Shown: piece after piece, positions 53,481-62,341 of the stretch
How positions within the stretch are numbered: the stretch's first letter is position 1
Layout of the letters: every line of letters begins with the position of its first letter
DNA from: Sediminibacterium soli
GTDB taxonomy: Bacteria; Bacteroidota; Bacteroidia; Chitinophagales; Chitinophagaceae
Direction: 5' to 3'
NCBI RefSeq assembly: GCF_009939225.1
Contig: NZ_JAACJR010000006.1
Span: 62,001-126,000, forward strand
DNA length: 64,000 nucleotides
Notes under the pieces: generated by a model
The model's database searches: none
What the model was told of the DNA's origin: nothing
The model's input: the letters and a program-made list of their open reading frames with translations, nothing else
Translations under genes and position numbers: made by a program

Positions 53481-55052
53481 ATGTTGGATAAGCTTATGAA
53501 TAAAGTACTGATCATCGATGACGATCTGGATATGTGTCGTTTGCTGGAGCGTTTTTTAGTCAGGAACCATTTCGAAGTCAGGTTTGCCCACACGGGAAAA
53601 AAGGGTCTGGAAGAAGTGCAGAATTTCGCTCCCGATGTCATTTTATGCGATTTCCGTCTGGAAGATACAGACGGAAAGGACCTTTTATTGCAGATAAAGT
53701 CCATCTCGGCAGAGATACCGGTGATCATCATCACCGGCTACAGCGATATCAAGGTTGCGGTGGAAGTGATCAAGCACGGCGCTTTCGATTATGTAACCAA
53801 GCCCCTGTTCCCGCAGGAGATCCTGATCACCATCAACAAGGCGATCAACGACGGCAGGGCCGCGGCGCCGCAGGGCTCTGCACCGATTGCAGAAGCCGAC
53901 AGCATACAGAAAGCGGCGGCTGTGCAGCCGGATGCCTCCGCCAAGAAGGTGAGGAAATCGGTTGCCGGTAAATATATTTTCGGCGACAGCAAAGAGTTCC
54001 GGCATATACTCAAGCAGATGGACCTGGTGTCGCCTACCAATTACAGCGTGATCATCTACGGGGAAAGCGGCAGCGGCAAGGAAGTGATCGCCCAGGAAAT
54101 ACATGCAAGGAGCAAACGCAAGAATGCGCCTTTTATCGCCATCGACTGCGGCGCCCTGTCAAAGGAGCTCGCGGGCAGCGAATTATTCGGTCATGAAAAA
54201 GGATCGTTTACCGGCGCGCTCAACCAGAAGATAGGCAGTCTTGAACTCGCCAACGGCGGAACGGTTTTTCTCGACGAGATCGCCAACCTGCCCTATGATG
54301 TGCAGGTATCCCTGCTTCGTGTGGTGCAGGAACGGAAAATGCGCCGGATCGGCGGTAATAAAGACATTGACCTGGATATACGCATCATCGTTGCCAGCAA
54401 TGAAAAACTCTGGGAGGCAACAAAAAAAGGAAAGTTCAGGGAAGACCTGTACCACCGTTTCAACGAGTTCTCCATCAATGTTCCGCCGTTGCGCGAAAGA
54501 AGGAACGATATCATGACCTTTGCACATTTCTTCCTCGAACATACCAATGGCGAACTCGATAAGCATGTGGAGGGTTTTCAGCCGGAAGTGGAGCATATTT
54601 TCAAAACCTACTCCTGGCCCGGTAACCTGCGGGAGCTGAAAAATGTGGTGAAACGCTCCGCCCTGCTGGCCGACGGTTCGTATATAGATGTCACCGCCCT
54701 GCCTTTTGAACTGGTGAATTATAACAAGCTGCTGTTCGACGAAGGCGTTTCGCATGAGATGTACCAGGAGCCGGAACAGCGTTTCGAGGAAAGACCGGTG
54801 CGCGCGGCAGCGTCCGAATACAAGGCGCCCCTGCCGGCAGAGGAGCCCCTGCCGCATATGGTAAAATCGAAACCGGTGGAAGTGAACGAACATGCTTACA
54901 AGACCGCAAGCATCGACGCGGAATACGAGATGATTGTACAGGCGCTGAAGAAAGCCAATTATAATAAGAGCAAGGCGGCCAAACTGCTGAATGTAGACAG
55001 GAAAACGCTGTACAACAAGATGAAACAATACAACGAGTTCAATGAGCAATAG
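53481..55052 (+). CDS. NtrC-family sigma-54-dependent response regulator
   Basis: The 523-residue activator has a receiver domain (acceptor D57 in ILCDFRLED, lysine in VTKPL), an alanine-rich linker, an AAA+ domain with Walker A GESGSGKE (194-201), the sigma-54 contact loop GSFTGA (241-246, usually GAFTGA), Walker B TVFLDEIANL (261-270) and the arginine finger region. A C-terminal Fis-type helix-turn-helix follows (ANYNKSKAAKLLNVDRKTLY). ATG 53496 (MNKVLIIDDD) is an alternative start. Placed between rpoN and an NtrB-like kinase, it is very likely the output of a sigma-54 signalling module; the target promoters are not in evidence. Confidence 0.95.
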   Translation: MLDKLMNKVLIIDDDLDMCRLLERFLVRNHFEVRFAHTGKKGLEEVQNFAPDVILCDFRLEDTDGKDLLLQIKSISAEIPVIIITGYSDIKVAVEVIKHGAFDYVTKPLFPQEILITINKAINDGRAAAPQGSAPIAEADSIQKAAAVQPDASAKKVRKSVAGKYIFGDSKEFRHILKQMDLVSPTNYSVIIYGESGSGKEVIAQEIHARSKRKNAPFIAIDCGALSKELAGSELFGHEKGSFTGALNQKIGSLELANGGTVFLDEIANLPYDVQVSLLRVVQERKMRRIGGNKDIDLDIRIIVASNEKLWEATKKGKFREDLYHRFNEFSINVPPLRERRNDIMTFAHFFLEHTNGELDKHVEGFQPEVEHIFKTYSWPGNLRELKNVVKRSALLADGSYIDVTALPFELVNYNKLLFDEGVSHEMYQEPEQRFEERPVRAAASEYKAPLPAEEPLPHMVKSKPVEVNEHAYKTASIDAEYEMIVQALKKANYNKSKAAKLLNVDRKTLYNKMKQYNEFNEQ

Positions 55053-55165
55053 GCTCAGTTTTGCAATCCGCTGTCCGGAAAACCAAGAAATTCCCTGGTA
55101 AGAATATGCACATATTCTGCCAGGGATTATTTTTATACTGTTAAGCACCGCAAAAATCCCTTTGC

Positions 55166-56608
55166 ATGTACGGTAATAACGATACCCTGCGCATACTGGT
55201 GGTAGAAGATGATGAGGATGATTTTATGCTCATCAACGAATACCTGAAAAAACTGCGTGCATGGAAATGCGAGGTAAAATGGATCTATCGTTACGATGAA
55301 GCAATAGAGGAACTGTGCAGACATCATTATACGCTTTGCTTCTCCGACTACCGCCTGGGCGCCAAAAACGGTATCGACCTGATCCGTGATGTTCAGGCCA
55401 GAACCTGCAATACGCCGGTGATATTGCTGACGGGGCGGGGCAATTACGAGATCGATATTGAAGCAACCAAGGCCGGCGCTTTCGATTACCTGATCAAGGC
55501 CGACCTGGATGTTGACAAACTGGAAAGAACGATCCGGTATACGCTGGAGCGGATACAGAACCTGCAGCGGCTGCGCGAAAGCGAACGCAAATACAGGAGC
55601 ATTTTTGAAAAATCAAAGGATATCGTATTCCTGGCGGCTGCCGACACCACGGTCTTTAACATCAACCCCGCGGTGGCGGAAATACTGGAAATGTCGGTGG
55701 AGGATATCATAGGGAAGAAGCTGCTCGATTTTATTCCCAACCCGGCACAGCGTGCGCATTTTGTGGAAACGATGGAAAAAGAGACAGAGATCGAGAACTA
55801 CGAGATCGAAATGCTCAGCGAGAAACGTACGCTGCGCACCTGCCTGGTATCTGCTTCCTATCAGTTGGAGAGCAACGAGGAAAAATACATCCAGGGCATC
55901 ATACACGATATCACCAACCTGAAAAAAGCCGAAGCCGCCACCATTCAGGCCGAGAAACTGGCGGCTTCAGGCAGGTTTATCAGAACACTGGCGCATGAAG
56001 TGCGCAACCCCTTAAACAATATCAATCTCTCTGTTGAAAACCTGCTTGAGCAGTCGGGCGGCGAAGATGATAAACTGTATCTCGAGATCATACAACGCAA
56101 TGGCAAACGGATCAACGACCTGATCACCGAGCTGCTGCAGAGTTCGCGGCCATCGGATATGGATCTGCAACCCGTATCGCTGCAGGAAGTGGTGCGGCAG
56201 GTGATAGATTCGGTGGCCGACCGGGCTATGCTGCGCAATATCACCATACGCTACGAATCCAACGAACAGGCAGCCACCATGAAGGCAGACGCTTCCAAGC
56301 TGGTGATGGCGATACTGAATATTGTGATCAACGCGATTGAAGCGGTAAAAGACGGTACGGGTGTGATCGATATCTCACTGCAGTCGCGAAGCAAACACGT
56401 ACTGCTGCAGATCAGCGATAACGGCATTGGCATCAGCCCGGAAAACAAAAGCCGCCTGTTTGAACCTTATTTCACCTCCAAACGCAACGGTATGGGACTG
56501 GGGCTTGCCACCACGCTGACCATTCTAAGGGCCCATAATGCAGATATCGAGGTGGATTCGGAACTTGATCATGGCACCACTTTCCGCCTCGTTTTTCAGT
56601 TGAACTGA
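55166..56608 (+). CDS. Receiver-PAS-histidine kinase, NtrB-like
   Basis: The 480-residue cytoplasmic protein has a receiver domain (about 8-130, acceptor in LCFSDYRLGA), a PAS domain (about 140-260: RKYRSIFEKSKDIVFLAAAD) and a kinase core with the acceptor histidine in ALAHEVRNPLNNINLSVENL, the N box ILNIVINAIEAV and the G boxes DNGIGISPEN and GMGLGLATTLTI. The HEVRNPL form of the H box is characteristic of NtrB-like kinases that pair with NtrC-type activators. It lies 113 bp after the activator on the same strand, so the two are probably cognate. Confidence 0.92.
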   Translation: MYGNNDTLRILVVEDDEDDFMLINEYLKKLRAWKCEVKWIYRYDEAIEELCRHHYTLCFSDYRLGAKNGIDLIRDVQARTCNTPVILLTGRGNYEIDIEATKAGAFDYLIKADLDVDKLERTIRYTLERIQNLQRLRESERKYRSIFEKSKDIVFLAAADTTVFNINPAVAEILEMSVEDIIGKKLLDFIPNPAQRAHFVETMEKETEIENYEIEMLSEKRTLRTCLVSASYQLESNEEKYIQGIIHDITNLKKAEAATIQAEKLAASGRFIRTLAHEVRNPLNNINLSVENLLEQSGGEDDKLYLEIIQRNGKRINDLITELLQSSRPSDMDLQPVSLQEVVRQVIDSVADRAMLRNITIRYESNEQAATMKADASKLVMAILNIVINAIEAVKDGTGVIDISLQSRSKHVLLQISDNGIGISPENKSRLFEPYFTSKRNGMGLGLATTLTILRAHNADIEVDSELDHGTTFRLVFQLN

Positions 56609-56615
56609 TAAAGGA

Positions 56616-56644
56616 AAGCGGGGAACACATGGTTCCCCGCTTCT
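56616..56644 (+). terminator. Hairpin after the NtrB-like kinase
   Basis: AAGCGGGGAAC pairs with GTTCCCCGCTT over a 5-nt loop (11 bp). Only TCTTCATTT follows, so termination strength is uncertain. Confidence 0.6.
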
Positions 56645-56697
56645 TCATTTAAAACCCAAAACCTATATAAAAAGAAACCACACACTGGTATTGCTGT

Positions 56698-57210
56698 CTA
56701 CGCAAAATTCTTGTCGCCATCCGAAATCCGCAGATTCCAATAGTAATTGTCGTCTTCATCAAAGCTGAAGATGCCTAACAATGCATTTTTGCATTTGGTA
56801 AGCCAGCTGGTGTTTTTGGCGGCATCCGCCTCGTAGTAATTGGCGTTCAGAATTTTTACGCAAAGCAGTATCTGGTCCGAATCCATTTCATTTTTGATAT
56901 GGTTGTTCAGATCGGCACAGATCAGTTCCTCCGGGTCGCTGATGATGCGTGCAATGCCGAACACATTCATACAAAAGCCGGAGCCTTTTTTATAATAATT
57001 CAGTCCTACAGGAAATTGTTTTTCAAACTGGGTGATCTCCTGCAATGGGCGGCTTATCGTAAACCATATATTCCCATTCTCGTCAACCTGACGGGTTTTG
57101 ATGATGGTAGATTTTATATTGAGTACGCTATTCGCGTGGCTATGTAAAACCGCCGTGCCCAGTTCCTCTATTTTGCTGGTGATAAATTCCAACTGGTTAT
57201 TCGTATTCAT
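56698..57210 (-). CDS. PNPOx-like split-barrel protein
   Basis: The 170-residue protein resembles the pyridoxamine-phosphate-oxidase-like flavin-binding fold: LGTAVLHSHANSVLNIKSTI, NGNIWFTISRPLQEITQFEK and the end DDNYYWNLRISDG, which parallels the stress protein at 44905-45405. ATG 57210 (MNTNNQLEFITSKIEELG) is preferred, since the longer frame from 57330 runs through the tandem repeat and lacks homology. Function unknown; a stress role by analogy. Confidence 0.7.
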   Translation of the reverse strand: MNTNNQLEFITSKIEELGTAVLHSHANSVLNIKSTIIKTRQVDENGNIWFTISRPLQEITQFEKQFPVGLNYYKKGSGFCMNVFGIARIISDPEELICADLNNHIKNEMDSDQILLCVKILNANYYEADAAKNTSWLTKCKNALLGIFSFDEDDNYYWNLRISDGDKNFA

Positions 57211-57311
57211 ACACTCGCTTTTGCTGGTATAGAATAAAATCCCGTACCCTCTTGCCGGCATTGATTTTTTAGAAATGAATGGGGAATTAATTGCACAAAT
57301 CACGGTGTAAA

Positions 57312-57345
57312 ACCCTGCACCCGGGAGCACCCTACACCCGGGAGC
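57312..57345. repeat. Tandem 17-bp direct repeat in the tamB upstream region
   Basis: ACCCTGCACCCGGGAGC is followed directly by ACCCTACACCCGGGAGC (one mismatch). Each copy contains the palindrome CCCGGG. It lies 50 bp before the tamB start and 102 bp before the divergent PNPOx-like start. An operator for a dimeric regulator is possible but unproven. Confidence 0.55.
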
Positions 57346-57395
57346 GCTGCAAAGGGGTGGTATGTTTTTGACACTGTAGTGTATAACAAAAGAGT

Positions 57396-60300
57396 ATGAG
57401 AAAACCAGCCAAATGGATCAGGAACATCGTTATCGGGATAGTTCTGCTCATTATGCTTTTTTTGTTGCTTATCCATACTTCCTTTGTCAAGAACCTGGTG
57501 CGGGGCAAACTCGAATCTTATCTTACGCAGAAGACCGGCGGCCATTTCCGCATTGCATCCATCAACTACCGTTTGCCGAAATGGATACAGATGAACGGTG
57601 TTACCATTCAGAACCAGCTGGGCGATACCGTTTTGTCGGGCGAACAGATCCGGGTCGATATCAACCTGCTGAAAGTGCTGGGCGGCAGGTACGAGATCAA
57701 TAAGGTAGATCTGCAGCGGGTTTATGTGGACGCCATCCGAAAACCAGGTGACACCACTTTCAACTACCAGTTTCTCCTGGATGCATTTACTTCCAAGTCT
57801 GCCGATACCGCCCATACACCGGGCACACTGAATTTTTCCCTCGATGAAATCCATGTTTTTCAATCCGGGCTCCGGTGGATCGATCCCTTTAACGGCGTTG
57901 CCATGACCACGCGGATCGGTAACCTGCATATGTTCATAGACAGCCTGGATATTACCCGGATGCATTTTTCGGTTAACCGGGCATCGATGTCTGACGTTTA
58001 TTTCGATATGAAAGCCACGCCCTCCCAGAACACGGAACGCAGTATGAACATTGCCTTGCCCCAGATAGGCCTCGGCGATGCACATATTGAACGGACACGG
58101 TTTATCTACAGCGACGCAAATGCCGGTATCCATACCGATGATGTGGTAAAGGACCTGCAGTTATCCGGTTTTCAGCTGTTCAGCTATGGCAGCGTAATGC
58201 TGCGTAAAGCCAGACTGGTGAACTCGGATATTCTGGTCGACCGGCCTTCTTTTGAAAATACCAAACTGCGCGTAGACACGCTGACAGGCGCCGTTGTGAA
58301 CGACTCGCTGGGCGTGTTTCACCTGGGAGAAGTGGAGGTTGTTAATTCCAACCTCGTCTACAACGATATCAGACAACCCCGGAAAACGGGGCTCGATCCG
58401 CATCATATCAAGGTAAAGAACCTGATAGCGTATGCCAACAGCATTGATTATACCGGGAAAAAAATGAATGCAGGTATTTCGTTTTTATCCGGAAGAGAGA
58501 AAAGCGGATTTGTACTCGACAGCCTGCATGGAAATGTTTCCATCACCGATTCGGTCATGGCGGTGGATCATCTGATGGCAAAGACCCCGTATTCCTACGT
58601 ATCGGGGTCTGCGCTGGTATATCCTTTTAGTCTGCAGCCGGCCGACAGATCGGCCGTAAAAAATGAAATCCATTTCGTCAATAATATTCTGTCAAAAAAA
58701 GACCTTGCTTTACTTGCGCCCGGAATTGCCAGGCGGTACAGTGCCGCGCTTTCGGGTATCAGCACCCTGTACCTGACGGCGGACGCGGCAGGTAATGCCA
58801 GGCGGATGGTGGTATCCAGACTGGTGGCAGGCACCAACCGAAAAGATGTATCGTTGAATGCCTCAGGCACCATCATCAACGCCAATGCGGGGAACAATTT
58901 GCGTTTTGATGCAAAGCTCCATCAGTTAACGGTAACGGGTAGCCTGGTTGCGGGATTCCTCGATGCCAGAACAAGACAACAGGTGCAGCTGCCGCCCGTG
59001 CTGCGGGCCAGCGGAACGGTAAAAGGCGGTATGAACGATCTTACCACGGATATCAGGGCCAGCAGCGCTTTCGGGCAGGCAACCGTACGCGGTACGGTCA
59101 GGAATTACCGGCAGCCCCGCAAACTTTCTTATAACCTTACCCTGCTTGCCAAAGATTTGGAGACCGGAAAATGGATCAGGCGTGATTCCCTGTTCGGCAA
59201 ATTGAATGGAACCATCATGGCCAGGGGTTCGGGAACAACGTATAAAACCCTCGATATACAGGGCGGAGCCGACCTGGCTTCGTTCCGTATAATGGATCAT
59301 AACTATACCGATCTGCATGTAAATATATCGGGAACCAGGGGCAGGTACACCCTCAGGGGCCGCACAGGCGATCCGCTGCTGCAGACGAATTTTGATGCGG
59401 ATATAGCGCTCAACGGACAGTATCCTTCCGGCAAAGGGAAACTCGATATCATCCACGCCAATCCCTATGCGCTGGGTTTGTACAAGGATTCCCTCTCGCT
59501 GGCCGCCAAAACGGTCTTTGCTGTTCCCAGCCTGGATCCTAATGCACTCGATGCATTTATCCGTATGGACAGCGTAGCCATACGCCAGGGTGAGCGTGTT
59601 TTCAGGATGGACAGCCTGATCGCAAAAGGATACCGTGACAGCGGGCTTACCCATATCACCGTCAATTCTGCGCCCCTTGATGCCGTTCTGAAAGGCAAGT
59701 ACAATTACCTGCAGCTGGCATCGGTGCTGCAGCAGGTAACGGCGCAATACATGGGACAGTCCGTGAGCAGGCCGTTGACCGGGTACGAACTGGACCTGGC
59801 TGCCAATATCAAACCCGATCCATTGTATGCGGTGCTGATACCGGGTTTGTTTTTCGATAAAAATATTGTGATGCGCGCGCGTATCGACGATCATCGAACA
59901 GATACTTCCCATTATGTGGATGTATCTGCGCCGGGCATCAACTACAATGGCAGTACGCTGGCCAATCTCCGCGTGAACGCCCGCGGCAATGGCGACTCGC
60001 TGCATTTTACTGCCCTGGCAGATACCGTAAAGGCCGGGTCCGTGCTGTTATATACCACGGCTGCAACCGGCGGGCTGCGGAACAACCGGTTCAGTGCGGC
60101 CCTTTCTTCTGCGGACAAGGACGGTACCGAACGTTTTGCGCTTGGCGTTACCGGCAGTGGCGATACCGGACAGTACCGGCTGCAGGTAACGGACAAAGTA
60201 AAACTCAATTATGCCAGCTGGCAGGTAAATAACGGTAATACGATCAGCGTTGGAAAAAACGGAATCAATGTATCGCAGCTGGCGATCAGTAAAGGTTCCG

Positions 60301-62336
60301 AACAGGTGGCCATCAACAGCAACGGGCCTGCCCCGAACGCGCCGATGGATGTAAAGATCGACCGGTTTGCCCTGCAGAATATCACCTCGCTTTTCAATAC
60401 CGATTCGATGCTGATAGAAGGACAACTGAATGCCACGGTAAAGGTGTCGGATCTCGATAAAAAAATACCCACGCTCGATGGAACATTGCGTGTGGACAGT
60501 CTGCATTACCAGTCCATACCCATCGGCAGGATCGATCTTACCGCCCATACCACGAGCGAACAGGCGGTGAATGTCACCGGGTCGCTGACGGGCTATGGCA
60601 ATAATGTAGCCATGAGCGGAACTTACGACCAGCAGCAGGTGAATGCACAACTGAACCTGAACCCGATCACGTTCAAAACCATCGAACCCTTTACCGCAGG
60701 TGCGCTGAAAAATTCAGGCGGCACGGTTTCGGGACCGCTAACGATCAGCGGCAGCATAGCAAGTCCCCAGTGGCGCGGCAGCCTGCGTTTTGATTCCGTG
60801 CATACCAGGGTTGCGCAGTTTGGTACGGCCCTGCTGGTAGACGGTCAGACCATCGAACTGGCATCGCCGCTGATCAGTTTCAACGGGTTCGCGGCCAGGG
60901 ATTCGATGAATCATGCGCTTGTGATCAATGGTACGGTCAGACAGGATCCCGGCAGAACGGCAGTGACCAACCTCACTGTACAGACCAAGGATTTTATTGC
61001 CATGAGCAGCACCGCCGCGGCCAACAGACAACTGTATGGCAAGGCCATCGTGGATATGGACACCCGGATCACAGGGCCTGTTACCGCACCCGAAGTGGTG
61101 GGAAGCGTTGCACTGAAAGACGGTTCCAATATCACTTTTGTAAAAACCCCGATCATCGCCACCGCTAAGGAACGGGAGAATATTATGCAGTTTGTGGATA
61201 TGGATACGGTGAAAACAGATTTCGTGACACCGGTACTGCAGCGCGACAGGACCAGGTACGGGGTATTGAGCTATAACCTCAACATCAATATCAGCAAGGA
61301 TGCGCAGTTCAACCTCATTATCGATCCGCTCACAAGAGACGAACTGCAGGTAAAGGGTGCAGGTGAGTTAAGCGCCGGTGTCAGTCCCAACGGCGCCATA
61401 TCGCTAACGGGCGCCTATAACCTGTCGAGGGGTTATTACCAGATGAACTACCAGTTCCTGCGCCGCAAATTCGATCTGCAGGAAGGCAGTACGCTGCTGT
61501 TCTCGGGCGATCCCATGAATGCGCAGGCCGATATCACCGCTGTTTACGATATCGATGCATCGCCTTTTGACCTGGTGAACAACGAAGTGACGGATAACAG
61601 CGGGATCGACAGCAAACTCTACCGCCAGCGTGTGCCGTTTCAGGTACTGCTGCATATAACCGGGCAGCTGTCCGCCCCGCAGCTGAATTTCGATATCAAG
61701 ATCAAGGAGAATACGGCGGGACTGAACTATACATTTGCGAATACCATCGATAACAAACTGGCGCAGATGCGCAACGATCCTTCTTCGATGAACAAACAGG
61801 TATTCGGTCTGTTACTGATGGGCAGGTTTATCGGCGAACAGAGCACGGATTTCTTTCGCAATATAGGCGGCAGCAGCGGTTATGGCGCAGACGAAGTGGT
61901 AAAGGAAAGCGTAAGCCGTTTTCTGACCGAGGCAGTGAACCAGGTGGCATCCAACCTGATCAAGGGGGTGGATGTTAACGTAGACCTGGCCACACAGCAG
62001 GACTATGCCACCGCTGCAGAGCGCACCGACCTGAACGTAGCTTTTTCCAAACGCTTTCTCAACGACAGGATCAATGTAACCGTGGGCAAAAGTTTTACCG
62101 TGGAAGGACAGGATCCTGCCACCAGGGGGCAGCAGAGTGCGGGGCAACAATACATTCCCGATATCACCACCACCTACAAACTGTCGCGGGACGGACGGTA
62201 TATGCTGAAAGCTTACCAGCGTAACCAGTACGAAGCCATCCTCGACGGCTATTTTGTAGAAACAGGCGTTGCATTCAGCCTGGTGATGGATTATAACAGG
62301 TTCAGGGAACTTTTAAGAAAGAAAAAAAATAAATAA
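57396..62336 (+). CDS. tamB: Translocation/assembly module protein TamB
   Basis: The 1,646-residue protein has an N-terminal membrane anchor (NIVIGIVLLIMLFLLLIHTS, about 10-29), long beta-rich repeats that form a hydrophobic groove in the family, and the C-terminal TamB (DUF490) domain (from about 1,300: IVDMDTRITGPVTAPEVVGS, SLTGAYNLSRGYYQMNYQFL, NFDIKIKENTAGLNYTFANT). It spans the periplasm and works with an Omp85 protein in the outer membrane. The TamL-type partner begins 5 bp downstream. The start ATG 57396 is clear. It is the paralogue of the gene at 28001-32770 but not a recent copy; the two N-termini differ. Confidence 0.95.
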   Translation: MRKPAKWIRNIVIGIVLLIMLFLLLIHTSFVKNLVRGKLESYLTQKTGGHFRIASINYRLPKWIQMNGVTIQNQLGDTVLSGEQIRVDINLLKVLGGRYEINKVDLQRVYVDAIRKPGDTTFNYQFLLDAFTSKSADTAHTPGTLNFSLDEIHVFQSGLRWIDPFNGVAMTTRIGNLHMFIDSLDITRMHFSVNRASMSDVYFDMKATPSQNTERSMNIALPQIGLGDAHIERTRFIYSDANAGIHTDDVVKDLQLSGFQLFSYGSVMLRKARLVNSDILVDRPSFENTKLRVDTLTGAVVNDSLGVFHLGEVEVVNSNLVYNDIRQPRKTGLDPHHIKVKNLIAYANSIDYTGKKMNAGISFLSGREKSGFVLDSLHGNVSITDSVMAVDHLMAKTPYSYVSGSALVYPFSLQPADRSAVKNEIHFVNNILSKKDLALLAPGIARRYSAALSGISTLYLTADAAGNARRMVVSRLVAGTNRKDVSLNASGTIINANAGNNLRFDAKLHQLTVTGSLVAGFLDARTRQQVQLPPVLRASGTVKGGMNDLTTDIRASSAFGQATVRGTVRNYRQPRKLSYNLTLLAKDLETGKWIRRDSLFGKLNGTIMARGSGTTYKTLDIQGGADLASFRIMDHNYTDLHVNISGTRGRYTLRGRTGDPLLQTNFDADIALNGQYPSGKGKLDIIHANPYALGLYKDSLSLAAKTVFAVPSLDPNALDAFIRMDSVAIRQGERVFRMDSLIAKGYRDSGLTHITVNSAPLDAVLKGKYNYLQLASVLQQVTAQYMGQSVSRPLTGYELDLAANIKPDPLYAVLIPGLFFDKNIVMRARIDDHRTDTSHYVDVSAPGINYNGSTLANLRVNARGNGDSLHFTALADTVKAGSVLLYTTAATGGLRNNRFSAALSSADKDGTERFALGVTGSGDTGQYRLQVTDKVKLNYASWQVNNGNTISVGKNGINVSQLAISKGSEQVAINSNGPAPNAPMDVKIDRFALQNITSLFNTDSMLIEGQLNATVKVSDLDKKIPTLDGTLRVDSLHYQSIPIGRIDLTAHTTSEQAVNVTGSLTGYGNNVAMSGTYDQQQVNAQLNLNPITFKTIEPFTAGALKNSGGTVSGPLTISGSIASPQWRGSLRFDSVHTRVAQFGTALLVDGQTIELASPLISFNGFAARDSMNHALVINGTVRQDPGRTAVTNLTVQTKDFIAMSSTAAANRQLYGKAIVDMDTRITGPVTAPEVVGSVALKDGSNITFVKTPIIATAKERENIMQFVDMDTVKTDFVTPVLQRDRTRYGVLSYNLNINISKDAQFNLIIDPLTRDELQVKGAGELSAGVSPNGAISLTGAYNLSRGYYQMNYQFLRRKFDLQEGSTLLFSGDPMNAQADITAVYDIDASPFDLVNNEVTDNSGIDSKLYRQRVPFQVLLHITGQLSAPQLNFDIKIKENTAGLNYTFANTIDNKLAQMRNDPSSMNKQVFGLLLMGRFIGEQSTDFFRNIGGSSGYGADEVVKESVSRFLTEAVNQVASNLIKGVDVNVDLATQQDYATAAERTDLNVAFSKRFLNDRINVTVGKSFTVEGQDPATRGQQSAGQQYIPDITTTYKLSRDGRYMLKAYQRNQYEAILDGYFVETGVAFSLVMDYNRFRELLRKKKNK

Positions 62337-62341
62337 ATCAC

